Notes: generated by a model from the sequence alone, not told the origin. Shown: positions 51,759 to 61,790, counted from the first letter of the stretch. The stretch is 64,000 bases of DNA from CAVQFO01 sp963711725 (GCA_963711725.1 CAVQFO010000018.1:124001-188000), one strand, 5' to 3'. A program made the numbers and translations.

Positions 51759-52829
51759 ATGATGGCTTGTTCTGGTTGTGAAATTCCGCGGCGACTTCCT
51801 TCGGACCCCGGCGTACTCGTGCTGGCTCCCCGTCTTGCGCATACGCGCTCAAAACTGGTCGATCATCTTCGCGCCAATTCCTGGGAAGTCCGACATGAGG
51901 CGGCTGAAGTTATCGCCGTGCCCCTTGGCGACGACGGCCTCCCGCGGCTTGTGGCTCATCTGGACGATGTGCTCAGCGATCCGGAGAGCGAGGCATGCAA
52001 TGCCGTCTTTCTGCCCGAAACAGAGCGATTCAATGTCGCTCATCTCGCGCGAGCCACGTCGGTCAAGGGTCTGATTGGTCTGAAATCCGGGGAATGGCTG
52101 GGACAGTTGCTGGCCGACCAGCGGGTCATCATGCACTATCAGCCGCTCGTGCATGCCTCGGACATGAATCGTGTGTTTGCGTACGAGGCTTTACTGCGGG
52201 GCGTCGGAGATGGCGGGGAGCTGATCTTCCCCGATAGCCTGTTCGGTGCCGCGGATCAATCCGGCATGTTGTTTCATCTGGACAGTGCCGCTCGGCTCGC
52301 CGCGATACGCCAAGCGAACAAACATCAACTGGATTCGCGGATATTCATCAACTTCAATCCTGCGGCTATCTACGATCCCCAGTATTGCCTGCGTAGTACC
52401 CTGGCGGCGGCCCGGGAGGGGCACATCCCGGCCGAAAACTTTGTGTTCGAGGTGGTGGAGAGTACGGAAATCGCCGATCCGGATCATCTCCTGCGGATTC
52501 TGGATGTCTACCGGAAGGCCGGGTTCAGTGTTGCGCTGGACGACCTCGGCGCCGGCTACAGCTCGCTGAATCTCTTGCAGCGTCTACGGCCCGATTTTGT
52601 GAAATTCGATCGCGAGCTGGTCAGTGGGGTTGCCGATGATCCTTACAAGGCGAAAATCCTGTCCCGATTGATTCATCTGGCGCGTGAGCTGGGCATCCGC
52701 ACCGTGGCGGAGGGTGTGGAAACGGTGGAGGAAGCCGAATGGGTGGCCGAAGCCGGAGCGGACTACATCCAGGGCTACTATGTGGCGCGCCCAGCATCGC
52801 CCCCGCCCCTGCCTTTCGAGGGGGGCTGA
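51759..52829 (+). CDS. EAL-domain cyclic-di-GMP phosphodiesterase
   Basis: A 356-residue protein with an N-terminal domain of about 115 residues that I do not recognise and a C-terminal EAL domain (about 120-350). Catalytic residues all look present: EALLRG, Asn in NFNPA, FEVVES, the Asp pair in LDDLGAGYSS, Lys in VKFDREL, Glu in AEGVET, and QGYY. Active c-di-GMP hydrolysis is therefore predicted. There is no GGDEF domain, signal peptide or membrane segment. The sequence just before the start (51746-51758) is repeated upstream of the pilus operon at 61997-62009. Convergent with the next gene. Confidence 0.92.
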   Translation: MMACSGCEIPRRLPSDPGVLVLAPRLAHTRSKLVDHLRANSWEVRHEAAEVIAVPLGDDGLPRLVAHLDDVLSDPESEACNAVFLPETERFNVAHLARATSVKGLIGLKSGEWLGQLLADQRVIMHYQPLVHASDMNRVFAYEALLRGVGDGGELIFPDSLFGAADQSGMLFHLDSAARLAAIRQANKHQLDSRIFINFNPAAIYDPQYCLRSTLAAAREGHIPAENFVFEVVESTEIADPDHLLRILDVYRKAGFSVALDDLGAGYSSLNLLQRLRPDFVKFDRELVSGVADDPYKAKILSRLIHLARELGIRTVAEGVETVEEAEWVAEAGADYIQGYYVARPASPPPLPFEGG

Positions 52830-52863
52830 TCGGCCGTCGCCGATGGGGCGAAGATTCCTTTCG

Positions 52864-53970
52864 CTAAAGCGTGTTCAGTGGGTGGGAGGCCTGATCCCAG
52901 GGGCTGGCGAAGTGGTCGTCGATCGCGTCTTCCGTTACGTGATCGATTGCCGCCGGTCGCCACTGAGGTTGATTGTCCTTGTCGATCAGCAGTGCGCGCA
53001 CACCCTCGGCGAAGTCGTGGTGACAGGCCATTTGTACGGCCAAGCCGAGCTCCATCTGAAATGCCTCGCGCAGGGAAAGGTGCTTGCCCCGGCGGTACTG
53101 TTCATGGATCACGCGAGCGGAGGTGGGCGAGCCGTGAGCCAGCCGGTCCGCGCATTCCTGAAACCACGGGTCGTCCGCCGCCGCCTCGCACACCGACTTC
53201 ACGATGGCCGCGGTATCGGAATGATCCACCAGGGTATTGACGGCCTCCAGGCGGCTGCCTAGGGGCGATGCCGGCCAAGGCAGTGCGAAGTCGCGCAGTA
53301 CGGCGCTGAGCCGCTCATGGTTTTCCCGCGGCTCAGGCGACCAGGATTGGCGTTCCAGTTCCCGCAGGAGGTCAGCGTGGCTCGTCGCTTCCAGCAGGTA
53401 GTCGGCCAGCCCGGCAAACAAGGCGTCGCCAGGCGTGAGACGCAGACCGGTGAGGCCGGCGAACAGGCCGGAGCGCCCCGGCATGTGGTTGAGAAACCAC
53501 GTGGCACCCACATCGGGGAACAGGCCGATCGTGATCTCCGGCATCGCCAGGAGGGACTCGGGGGTGACCACGCGGTGGCTGGCGCCATTCATGAGCCCGA
53601 TCCCACCGCCCATGACCACGCCGTGCCCCCACAGGAGGATGGGTTTGGCGTAAGTGTGGATCTGGTAGTCGAGGCGATATTCAGAGGTGAAGTAATTCTC
53701 CGCAAAGCGGGTGGTACCAGTCTCCTGGGTCTCCCTCACCACATCGCGGATGTCGCCTCCAGCACAGAAGGCACGATTCCCCTCACCCTGCAGGACTACC
53801 ATCGCGACCTCGGGATCGTCGGCCCATTCATGCAGACGCTCGCCCAGGAGCTCAATCATCTCCAGGTTCAGTGCGTTGAGCCGGCGCGGCGCATTGAGGG
53901 TGGCGATGGCGATGCGGCCGTTCACCGCCGCGATTTCGTCGAACAACACGACGCTTTGGGCGTGAGTCAT
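52864..53970 (-). CDS. Enoyl-CoA hydratase/isomerase family protein (3-hydroxyisobutyryl-CoA hydrolase-like)
   Basis: A 368-residue crotonase-superfamily protein of the ECH_2 type. The oxyanion-hole segments FCAGGDIRDV (about residues 68-77) and GVVMGGGIGLMNGASHRVVT, with MPEITIGLFPDVGATWFL, match 3-hydroxyisobutyryl-CoA hydrolases of valine breakdown better than classical hydratases. The longer C-terminal region is also typical. Substrate cannot be fixed from sequence, and no valine-degradation genes are nearby. It lies on the minus strand, convergent with the EAL gene and upstream of no other gene in its direction within 30 bp. Confidence 0.88.
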   Translation of the reverse strand: MTHAQSVVLFDEIAAVNGRIAIATLNAPRRLNALNLEMIELLGERLHEWADDPEVAMVVLQGEGNRAFCAGGDIRDVVRETQETGTTRFAENYFTSEYRLDYQIHTYAKPILLWGHGVVMGGGIGLMNGASHRVVTPESLLAMPEITIGLFPDVGATWFLNHMPGRSGLFAGLTGLRLTPGDALFAGLADYLLEATSHADLLRELERQSWSPEPRENHERLSAVLRDFALPWPASPLGSRLEAVNTLVDHSDTAAIVKSVCEAAADDPWFQECADRLAHGSPTSARVIHEQYRRGKHLSLREAFQMELGLAVQMACHHDFAEGVRALLIDKDNQPQWRPAAIDHVTEDAIDDHFASPWDQASHPLNTL

Positions 53971-54046
53971 GTGCTATGCCTCTCCCGGTTCAGAGGGTGA
54001 GTGTAGTGTTGGGCCCGGGCCGTGCGTTTGCCGGTTCGTGCAACGG

Positions 54047-56155
54047 TTACCTTGGGCTGTTTTCCTGCCCCAGGTGCTCGCTCCAGACCTGCGCGGTCGA
54101 TGGACTCTGGCGCAGGATGGACATGTCCGTCACAACCTCTCCCACGGTTCGCAGCATGGTGTCGGGCATCTCCTTTTGCTTGTCGTCCGGGGTGTCGTTC
54201 ACGGATTTCAGCGGCTGCAAGCCGTAGGCCTCACGCTGGCGATTGACGTCCGCCAGGCGTTCCGCGGCCGTCTTGTCATGTTCCTGGCGGCGCGCCTTTT
54301 CCTGCAGGGAAACAGTGGTTTTGGCACGCAGGCGATGAACCAGGCCGAGTTCGTCGACCAGGGCCTGGAAAGCGGGATCCTTTGCCTCGCGATCACGAAA
54401 ACGCGCCCGCAGCAGCGGAACTTCCTGATCGATGCGGTGTTCCGGCTTGTAGTCGGCCGCCTTGATTTCATCCCAGGGCAGGGCGTTGGGCTCGCTGCTC
54501 TCGCCCACTTCCTTTTCGTCGGCGGTGGCGGGCAACTTGATGTCCGGGGTGACGCCGCGCAGTTGGGTGCTGCTGCCGGTAATGCGATAGAACTTGGCGA
54601 TGGTCAGCTTAAGCCGGCCGGAATACTGATCCGGTGCTTTGCTGAACCGGTCCAGGTCCACCAGGGTCTGAACCGTGCCCTTGCCGAAAGTGCGCTCGCC
54701 AATGACCAGGCCGCGCTGGTAGTCCTGGATGGCGGCGGTAAAGATTTCGGAGGCGGATGCGCTGTAGCGATCGACGAGCACGGCCATGGGTCCGCTGTAG
54801 GACACCGAGGGGTCGCGATCCCGCAAAACCTCGATTTCGCCGTCGCTGCGGCGAATCTGGACCACCGGGCCACCGGGAATGAACAGGCCCGTGAGGTCCG
54901 CGGCTTCCTGCAGGGAACCGCCGCCGTTACCGCGCAGGTCCATGATCAGGCCGTCGATGTGGTCCTTCTCAAGCTTGGCGAGCAGCTTGCGGACGTCCCG
55001 GGTCGTGCTGCGGTAGTTGTTCTCGCCGGCCTGTGCGCCCGCGAAGTCGAGATAGAAGGTCGGCACGTCGATCACGCCGATGCGATAGGTCTTTTCGCCG
55101 CGCTTGATGGTCAGTACCTTGCTCTTGGCGGCGCGCTCCTCGAGCTTGACCTTGTTTCGGGTGATCTCGATGACATGGGGAGCAGCGTCGGAGCCGGCCT
55201 TGGCCGGAAGAATGCGCAGCCGCACCGTGGAATCCTTGGGGCCGCGAATCATTTCCACGACGTCTCTCAAGCGCTGGCCGACGATGTCCTTGATGGGGCC
55301 GTTCTCCTGGCCCACACCGATGATGCGGTCGCCGGGATGCAGAAGCCCGCTTTGAGCGGCCGGGCCGCCGGGAACCAGCTCAACGACTTCCGTGAAGTCC
55401 CGGTCGTTCTTGAGCAACGCGCCGATGCCTTCCAGCGAGAGCTTCATCTGGATGTCGAAGTCCTCGGAGTTGCGAGGCGACATGTAGGCGGTATGCGGAT
55501 CGAAGGCCCGGGACCAGGCGCTCATGAACAGCGCGAAGATGTCCTCCGATTTGGACTGCTCGGTGGTTTCCGCGAACCGGTGATAGCGGCCGGAGACCAG
55601 AGTGCGCGCCTTCTTTTCCGATTCGCCGGAGAGAATCAGGGTCAGGACGTCATTCTTGATGCGTTTCTTCCATAGCGCGTTCATGGCCTCGGTGCTGTCG
55701 GGCCAGGGCGCGTTACGCCTATCGAGATCCAGTGTTTCCTGATCGGTAAAATCGATGGGCTTGGACAAAGCCTGTTGGGCGAACTTCACCCGCTCGGCAA
55801 CGCGTTTTTCATAGCGCTTGAAAATGGTGAACGCGGCGGACAAATCGCCGTCCAGCAGCATGTCGTCGAGGCGGGTCTTGTAATGTTCGAAAGCCTGGAT
55901 ATCGGACGCCCGGAAATAGTACCGATCCGGGTCGAGCATGCTGAGATAGGACTTCAGCACCTCCTTTGACAGGGCATCGTCAATGGGATGCTTGCGGTAG
56001 TGCTGATAGGCCAGCAAATTGGCCACCAGCTGTGCCGTTTCCGGCTGCTGGGCACTGGGCTGCGGCACCGATATCGAGGCGGCGGCCAGCGCGGGAAGGA
56101 GCAGGGCGGCAAGCAACAGGGCCGCCCGCGATCGAAACACGGAAAACAGATTCAT
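54047..56155 (-). CDS. prc: Carboxy-terminal processing protease Prc (Tsp)
   Basis: Periplasmic S41 serine protease that trims or degrades proteins by their C termini, including cell-wall enzymes and PBP3 in E. coli. The 702-residue precursor has a signal peptide (ending near LLPALAAAS), an N-terminal helical domain, a PDZ domain (about residues 240-320) and the protease core with catalytic Ser in YSASASEIF and Lys in FGKGTVQTL. A long C-terminal Prc-specific domain with many charged residues follows. It starts 33 bp after the pepN stop on the same strand, so the two may be co-transcribed. Confidence 0.95.
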   Translation of the reverse strand: MNLFSVFRSRAALLLAALLLPALAAASISVPQPSAQQPETAQLVANLLAYQHYRKHPIDDALSKEVLKSYLSMLDPDRYYFRASDIQAFEHYKTRLDDMLLDGDLSAAFTIFKRYEKRVAERVKFAQQALSKPIDFTDQETLDLDRRNAPWPDSTEAMNALWKKRIKNDVLTLILSGESEKKARTLVSGRYHRFAETTEQSKSEDIFALFMSAWSRAFDPHTAYMSPRNSEDFDIQMKLSLEGIGALLKNDRDFTEVVELVPGGPAAQSGLLHPGDRIIGVGQENGPIKDIVGQRLRDVVEMIRGPKDSTVRLRILPAKAGSDAAPHVIEITRNKVKLEERAAKSKVLTIKRGEKTYRIGVIDVPTFYLDFAGAQAGENNYRSTTRDVRKLLAKLEKDHIDGLIMDLRGNGGGSLQEAADLTGLFIPGGPVVQIRRSDGEIEVLRDRDPSVSYSGPMAVLVDRYSASASEIFTAAIQDYQRGLVIGERTFGKGTVQTLVDLDRFSKAPDQYSGRLKLTIAKFYRITGSSTQLRGVTPDIKLPATADEKEVGESSEPNALPWDEIKAADYKPEHRIDQEVPLLRARFRDREAKDPAFQALVDELGLVHRLRAKTTVSLQEKARRQEHDKTAAERLADVNRQREAYGLQPLKSVNDTPDDKQKEMPDTMLRTVGEVVTDMSILRQSPSTAQVWSEHLGQENSPR

Positions 56156-56188
56156 GTGGAAACTCTTTACGTAAGCCGGTTCAGGGCT

Positions 56189-58822
56189 TTACGACTCCAG
56201 GCTTTTAGAGACGACCTCGTACACATCCTTTGACAAGTCGGTCTTGCTTAGTATCCGTTGCAACTCGGATTTCATCAAATCCTGGCGAGACGAATCGAAT
56301 CGCCGCCACCGCGTCAGTGGGCCGGACAGCCGCGCCGCGATCTGCGGATTTATGCCGTCCAACTCCGTGATCCACTTCGCCAGGAAGCGATAGCCGCTTC
56401 CATCCGCGGCGTGGAATCTAACCTGATTTTGGCTGAAAGCACCCACCAGAGAACGGACCTTGTTGGGGTTTTTGAGATCGAATGCCGGGTGTTCGGTCAG
56501 TTTCTCGACTTGCTGGAGGGTATCGGTCCGCTTCGAGAGAGCTTGAACGCGAAACCACTTGTTGACGACCAGCGGGTCCTCGGACCAGCGGCCGTAGAAG
56601 TCGTCCAGGGCCTGTTCCCTTTCGCGGCTGTCGGTATCCGCCAGCAAGGCGAGGGCCGCGAGGGAGTCGCTCATGTTTGCCGCCGTGCGGAATTGCTTCA
56701 TGGCGACTTCAATCATGGCCTGGCGCCGGGTGGCCAGGAGATAGGACAGGCAGACGTGCTTCAGTGCGCGTTTGGCAATGGCGTCCGGGGAATGATCGGA
56801 AGGCCCGGACGCCAGGCGCTGATACGCATCCGTCCATTGGGGCATCAGGCTCGAGGCCATTTCTTCAATCAATCCCTCGCGGGTGGCGTGAATGGCATCC
56901 ACGTCGACGACGTCCATCTGGTCACCGATGTAGGCCTCGCCGGGCAGAGTAAGTGCTTCGGCGACGAAGGCGGAATCCAGCGACGTATCCTCGAGCAGGG
57001 CGCGTCCGGCGTCCAGCAGTACCGCGTTGTCCGGTTGGGCTCCGGCGCCCGCCATGCGTTGGCCGATCACGTGCATTGCCAGCCGCTGGGAGGCCTCCCA
57101 GCGGTTGAACAGGTCGCTGTCGTGGGACAGGAGGAACGCCAGGTCCTTGGGCTGGTACGGAAAGTCCAGCTTCGCCGGTGCGGAAAAGCCTCGCAGCAGG
57201 CTGGGCAGCGGCTCGCCGGGAACATCGACGAAGCGGAACCGCTGGCGGTCCTCCCGGAGCTCCAGCGTCCGGCTGGTGGGCGCCGGCCCGGATTCGCCGT
57301 CCAGCCGCAGAGGCAGATCCGCGCCCGAATCATCCAGCAGGCCGACGGTCAGCGGGATGTGCAGTGGCTGTTTGTGCGGTTGCCCGGGCGTGGGCTGAGT
57401 TTCCTGGCGCACGTCAAGTTCGTAGGCGGATTCTTCGGGGAGGTATCGCCCGCTCACATGGAGCCGGGGCGTGCCCGCCTGGCTGTACCAAAGGCCGAAC
57501 TGCTCCAGGTCGGCGCCGTTGGCATCGGCCATGGCGGCACGGAAATCATCGCATGTGACCGCCTGGCCGTCGTGGCGTTCAAAGTACAGCGCCAGACCCT
57601 TCTTGAATCCCTCGTCGCCGAGCAGCGTGTGATACATGCGGATCACTTCCGCACCCTTTTCGTAAATGGTGGGCGTGTAGAAATTGCTGATCTCGACATA
57701 GGAATCGGGCCGGACCGGGTGGGCCAGCGGGCCGGAATCCTCCGGGAACTGCTGCGCCCTGAGCATGCGCACGTCGTCTATCCGGCGAACCGTGGGCGAG
57801 GACATGTCGGCGCTGAACTGCTGTTCGCGGAAGACTGTCAGTCCTTCCTTGAGGCTCAACTGGAACCAGTCGCGACAGGTCACGCGGTTGCCGGTCCAGT
57901 TGTGGAAATACTCGTGTCCGATGACCGCTTGCACAAGCTCGAAATCGCGATCCGTGGCCGTGTCCGGGTCGGCGAGTACGCATTGGGTGTTGAAGATGTT
58001 CAGTCCCTTGTTTTCCATCGCGCCCATGTTGAAGTCGTCCACGGCCACGACCATGTAGGTGCCGAGCTCGTATTCCAGTCCGTAAGTCTCCTCGTCCCAG
58101 CGCATGGCGCGCTGGAGGGATTGCATGGCGTGGGCGGTCTTGTGCCGGTTGGCCGGCTCTACGAACAGCCGCAGCTGAATCTCGCGGCCGGACAGAGTCG
58201 TGTAAGTTTCGGAGTGTTCCACCAGGTCGCCGGCAACCAGCGCGAACAGGTACGACGGCTTGAGCGAGGGATCCTCCCAGCGAACCCAGTGCCGACCGTC
58301 GTCCGTCTCGCCGCTGTCGATCAGATCGCCGTTGGACAGAAGCACGGGGTAGCGGGAGCGATCCGCGGTTATGCGTGTGGAGTAGCGGGCCATGACGTCC
58401 GGCCGATCGGGGAAGTAAGTGATGCGGCGGAAGCCCTGCGCCTCGCACTGTGTGCAGTACATCCCGCCCGAACGGTACAGCCCTTCCAGGCTGGTGTTGT
58501 CCTGGGGGCGCAGATCAGTCTCGACCTCCAGCACGAATTCCCGAGGTACGGCCGGAATCGTCAGATGTTCGGCATCCATTTGGTACTCGTCGGGCCCCAG
58601 CGCCGTCCCGTCGACAGCGACCGATCGCAGTTCCAGGCTGATACCGTCCAGCACCAGAGGGCGCGAAGGCTCGCCGGCGTCGAATGTGGCGCGCACGTTG
58701 AGCCGCGACCGCACCCGGGTATGGGTTTCTCCAATATCGAAATCCAGGTCGATCGTGTCGACCTGATAGTCCGGTGGGCTATAGTCCTGGCGGCGAATCG
58801 CTTGTGGGCGGTTTTCGGACAT
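56189..58822 (-). CDS. pepN: Aminopeptidase N
   Basis: M1-family zinc aminopeptidase for cytosolic peptide turnover. ATG 58822 gives 877 residues starting MSENRPQAIRRQDYSPPDYQ. ATG 58846 is in frame but adds residues not seen in homologues. The exopeptidase motif NMGAMENKGLNIFN, the zinc site HEYFHNWTGNRVT with its third ligand in SLKEGLTVF, and the C-terminal helical superhelix with NPNKVRSLVGAF are present. The 254 bp upstream separates it divergently from the MFS gene; no clear promoter boxes were found there. Confidence 0.97.
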   Translation of the reverse strand: MSENRPQAIRRQDYSPPDYQVDTIDLDFDIGETHTRVRSRLNVRATFDAGEPSRPLVLDGISLELRSVAVDGTALGPDEYQMDAEHLTIPAVPREFVLEVETDLRPQDNTSLEGLYRSGGMYCTQCEAQGFRRITYFPDRPDVMARYSTRITADRSRYPVLLSNGDLIDSGETDDGRHWVRWEDPSLKPSYLFALVAGDLVEHSETYTTLSGREIQLRLFVEPANRHKTAHAMQSLQRAMRWDEETYGLEYELGTYMVVAVDDFNMGAMENKGLNIFNTQCVLADPDTATDRDFELVQAVIGHEYFHNWTGNRVTCRDWFQLSLKEGLTVFREQQFSADMSSPTVRRIDDVRMLRAQQFPEDSGPLAHPVRPDSYVEISNFYTPTIYEKGAEVIRMYHTLLGDEGFKKGLALYFERHDGQAVTCDDFRAAMADANGADLEQFGLWYSQAGTPRLHVSGRYLPEESAYELDVRQETQPTPGQPHKQPLHIPLTVGLLDDSGADLPLRLDGESGPAPTSRTLELREDRQRFRFVDVPGEPLPSLLRGFSAPAKLDFPYQPKDLAFLLSHDSDLFNRWEASQRLAMHVIGQRMAGAGAQPDNAVLLDAGRALLEDTSLDSAFVAEALTLPGEAYIGDQMDVVDVDAIHATREGLIEEMASSLMPQWTDAYQRLASGPSDHSPDAIAKRALKHVCLSYLLATRRQAMIEVAMKQFRTAANMSDSLAALALLADTDSREREQALDDFYGRWSEDPLVVNKWFRVQALSKRTDTLQQVEKLTEHPAFDLKNPNKVRSLVGAFSQNQVRFHAADGSGYRFLAKWITELDGINPQIAARLSGPLTRWRRFDSSRQDLMKSELQRILSKTDLSKDVYEVVSKSLES

Positions 58823-59076
58823 TATGCGTACTCTCGGGAAGTCCATTTAGGGCCTACGGCGCCCAGATGCCGTCGTAGTGTGTTGAGGATGGGGCCACAA
58901 TTGCCGACTGCAAGCGGGTCGCTTCCGGTAGGGGCGTGTTCTTGTCCCGGCATTCTGACGGCCGGAGCGGGGCGGGCGCAAGGCGGCCTGGTATCGTCCA
59001 AGGAGTGAATCCCCCTTCAGTGGACGTCGTTGCACTGGTATCATGGCCGGCCCTCGGGCCCCCGCGGAGCGCACGT

Positions 59077-60369
59077 TTGGATCAGAACACAGAATCCGCC
59101 CCAGCGGCGTCAAATCCCGATCCGGCAGACGGCGCGTCGCGCGCGGCGTTGCCGATGGTGATGGTGCTGCGGGTTTTTCTGCCTTTCGCGCTGGGCTATT
59201 TCCTGTCTTACATCTTCCGGACGGTCAATTCCGTCATCGCCCCGAATCTGGTGGGCGATGCCGGCCTCGACGCGACGGATCTGGGGTTCCTGACCAGCGT
59301 CTATTTTCTGGCATTCGCGGCGTTCCAACTGCCTCTGGGGGTATTGCTCGACCGCTTCGGGCCGAGGCGCGTGGAGGCCGTGTTGCTGTTGTTCGCCGGC
59401 GTGGGCGCATTCCTGTTCTCCGTGGGGCAGAGCCTGGCCACGCTTGCGGTCGGCCGGGCTTTGATCGGGTTCGGGGTATCCGGCTGCATGATGGCCAGCT
59501 TCAAGGCCTTCGTGCTGTGGTTCCGCTCCGAACGCCTGCCTTTGGTTAACGGCTGGCTGCTTGCGTTCGGGGCGACCGGGGCGATTGCAGCAACCGGCCC
59601 GGTGGAAGCCGCCTTGTCGTGGATCGATTGGCGGGCGGTGTTCGTAGGCCTGGCCGTGTTCAGTGCCGCAGTGGCGATCGCCGTGTTTTTCGTCGTTCCG
59701 GAACACGACGAGCCCGTTCTTCACCTGCGGCTGCGGGATCAGTTGGCCGGTCTGGGAGAGGTGTTTCGCGATCCATTCTTCTGGAAGGTGACGCCGTTGA
59801 CCACGTTCTCCCAGGCGGCGTTTCTGGCGGTGCAGGGCCTATGGGCCGGCCCGTGGTTGAGAGATGTTGCCGGAATGGGCCGGCACGCGGTGGCCGGAAA
59901 CCTCTCGATTATGGGGGTGGCTATCGTGGCCGGATTCGTGGTCTGGGGTAGCGTCACGGCGCGCCTCCACCGCCACGGCGTGGAGCCGATTACAATGGCG
60001 GCGGTGGGCATGGGGCTGTTCATCGTCGATCAGCTTGTGCTGGTCACCGGTTACGGCGGCTATTCGATCGTTACCCTGTTTGCGTTCGGGTTCTTCGGTA
60101 CGGCAGGCACGCTGAGTTATGCGGTGTTGTCCCAGGCATTTCCCCGGCATTTGGCCGGGCGGGTCAATACGGGCCTGAATCTGCTGGTTTTCGTATTCGC
60201 GTTTCTGTTCCAGTGGGGCATGGGCGCGATTATTCACAACTGGGAAAACGCGGCCACCCATCGGTATGGGGTGCCGGGCTACCAACTGGCGTTCGGGATC
60301 GCGACAGCGCTGCAGGTAGTGGCGCTGATCTGGTTTCTGCGGCCGGGTCGCGATAGAGAACGCGCATGA
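59077..60369 (+). CDS. Major facilitator superfamily transporter
   Basis: A 430-residue inner-membrane permease with about 12 hydrophobic segments. The MFS loop motif between helices 2 and 3 is visible (GVLLDRFGPRRVEA). The start is uncertain: TTG 59077 is chosen for GGAG at 59066-59069 with a 7 nt spacer. GTG codons at 59005 and 59020 and the longest frame (58936) are also in phase. The first clearly conserved region is LRVFLPFALGYFLSYIFRTVN. Substrate is unknown. The stop overlaps the next gene as ATGA, so transporter and hydrolase are probably co-expressed. Confidence 0.85.
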   Translation: MDQNTESAPAASNPDPADGASRAALPMVMVLRVFLPFALGYFLSYIFRTVNSVIAPNLVGDAGLDATDLGFLTSVYFLAFAAFQLPLGVLLDRFGPRRVEAVLLLFAGVGAFLFSVGQSLATLAVGRALIGFGVSGCMMASFKAFVLWFRSERLPLVNGWLLAFGATGAIAATGPVEAALSWIDWRAVFVGLAVFSAAVAIAVFFVVPEHDEPVLHLRLRDQLAGLGEVFRDPFFWKVTPLTTFSQAAFLAVQGLWAGPWLRDVAGMGRHAVAGNLSIMGVAIVAGFVVWGSVTARLHRHGVEPITMAAVGMGLFIVDQLVLVTGYGGYSIVTLFAFGFFGTAGTLSYAVLSQAFPRHLAGRVNTGLNLLVFVFAFLFQWGMGAIIHNWENAATHRYGVPGYQLAFGIATALQVVALIWFLRPGRDRERA

Positions 60370-61229
60370 GCGCGGGGAGCATAGCTGAGATGATGTTCGG
60401 ACTTTTTGGCCTGCAGGGATTCGGTACGGCGGAGCCGCCGGAACTGGAGGTCATCGACAGGGTGCCCGAAGCGGCGGTTGATGCGCCGCCGCTGCTGTTC
60501 ATTCACGGCGCCTACGCGGGGGCCTGGTGCTGGGAAGAGCATTTCCTGGACTACTTCGCCGAGCGGGGCTACGAATGCCATGCGGTGAGCCTCAGGGGCC
60601 ACGGCCGCAGCCGGGGCCGCGGCCGGCTTCACCAATGGGGCGTCGCCGACTACGTCAACGACGTGGAGCGCACGGTGGCGAGTCTGGACCGGGAGCCGGT
60701 ATTGATCGGGCACTCCATGGGCGGCTTGGTAATCCAGAAATACCTGGAGCGTCACACCGCGCCGGGCGCGGTGCTCATGGCTTCGGTGCCGCCGTCGGGT
60801 TTGACCGGCTCCGCGTTTCACATGATGACGGGCGATCCGTTGCTGTTTGCCCAAATCGCTTTGATGCAGACGGGGGCCGCCGGCTTGGTCGACCTCAAGA
60901 CCGCCAGCAGGGCGCTGTTTTCCGACGATCTGCCCTTGGACAAGCTCTACCGCCTGGCGCCCAAGATGCAGGAAGAATCCCCTCGGGCGATCTTCGAGAT
61001 GACGGTCAGTCACCTGCCGAGGAAGTCACGAGTTAACCGCGTGCCCATGCTCGTGCTGGGTGGTGAATCGGATGCCTTGTTCTCCACGGAGATGGTGCGC
61101 AAGACCGCCCGGGCCTACGACGCGGAGTTGCAGATATTTCCCGATATGGCCCATGCGATGATGCTGGAAACCAACTGGCAGGAGCCCGCCGACGCCATTC
61201 TGCAATGGTTGCAAGGCCTCAAGGGCTGA
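60366..61229 (+). CDS. Alpha/beta hydrolase
   Basis: A 287-residue alpha/beta-hydrolase-fold protein. Visible are the HG oxyanion motif in LLFIHGAYAGAW, nucleophile Ser in LIGHSMGGLVIQKY, the acid Asp in LGGESDALFS, and the catalytic His in MAHAMMLE. It carries no signal peptide, so it is probably cytosolic. Substrate is unknown; the family spans esterases, lipases and lactonases. Overlap with the MFS gene (ATGA) suggests uptake and processing of one compound, an inference from position only. Convergent with the DUF6231-like gene. Confidence 0.9.
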   Translation: MSAGSIAEMMFGLFGLQGFGTAEPPELEVIDRVPEAAVDAPPLLFIHGAYAGAWCWEEHFLDYFAERGYECHAVSLRGHGRSRGRGRLHQWGVADYVNDVERTVASLDREPVLIGHSMGGLVIQKYLERHTAPGAVLMASVPPSGLTGSAFHMMTGDPLLFAQIALMQTGAAGLVDLKTASRALFSDDLPLDKLYRLAPKMQEESPRAIFEMTVSHLPRKSRVNRVPMLVLGGESDALFSTEMVRKTARAYDAELQIFPDMAHAMMLETNWQEPADAILQWLQGLKG

Positions 61230-61286
61230 CGACGTCGAGCGCGGCGCCGATCTGGAACGGGTCGGACTTCCGCGGAGAGGGCGTGA

Positions 61287-61790
61287 CTACCATCGATACT
61301 TGCCCCAGAGTTGGGGGTGAGCCCAGAACCGGGGATTGAGCCAGTCCGGGGTGGTCTTGTAGGTGGCGATGTCGAAACCATAGGCGGTGACGGCTCCCCG
61401 GGGGCCGGCGAACACGCCGATCCGTGTGAAGCCCAGTCCCACCAGGTCCGAGTTGCGCCACGGCGCCGATTCCGTGGCTTGTTCCGATACCAACAGCATG
61501 ATTCGCCGGGCGTAGATATCGCGGAGCGCGGCAAGAACGGGCTCGGCGGTGGCTCGCTCTGGCGGCGTGCCACCTTCAATCGAGGCGACGGCGAGATCCT
61601 GCATGCCGATCTCGGGCAGCCGGACGTCGGCTTCCTCCCAGGAAAATTCGCTTAGCTCCGCGCTCGCCAGCTCTTCGGCCTGCGTGTCCAGGGCGGACGC
61701 GGCCAGCGTCCCGATGGCGGCAACCGCTTTCGGCGGGGCGTGTTCGAGTAGTTCCCGGAGTGGTTCGGTGAAGGTGGACTGAGTCTGCAT
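61287..61790 (-). CDS. DUF6231-like conserved protein
   Basis: A 167-residue cytosolic protein without recognised catalytic motifs. The C-terminal pattern LGFTRIG...DIATYKTTPDWLNPRFWAHP then WGKYRW matches what I remember of DUF6231, restricted mainly to gammaproteobacteria. The central segment AALRDIYARRIMLLVSEQA resembles methyltransferase-like strands but lacks a glycine-rich loop. It starts at ATG 61790, is convergent with the hydrolase and divergent from the pilus operon. Function unknown. Confidence 0.75.
   Translation of the reverse strand: MQTQSTFTEPLRELLEHAPPKAVAAIGTLAASALDTQAEELASAELSEFSWEEADVRLPEIGMQDLAVASIEGGTPPERATAEPVLAALRDIYARRIMLLVSEQATESAPWRNSDLVGLGFTRIGVFAGPRGAVTAYGFDIATYKTTPDWLNPRFWAHPQLWGKYRW

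Noticed and set aside
59043..59080. ATG 59043 as the MFS start with a fifth +1 frameshift
   Set aside because: One base removal would join the frames, but the MFS N terminus is not conserved enough to judge and TTG 59077 has a good ribosome site.
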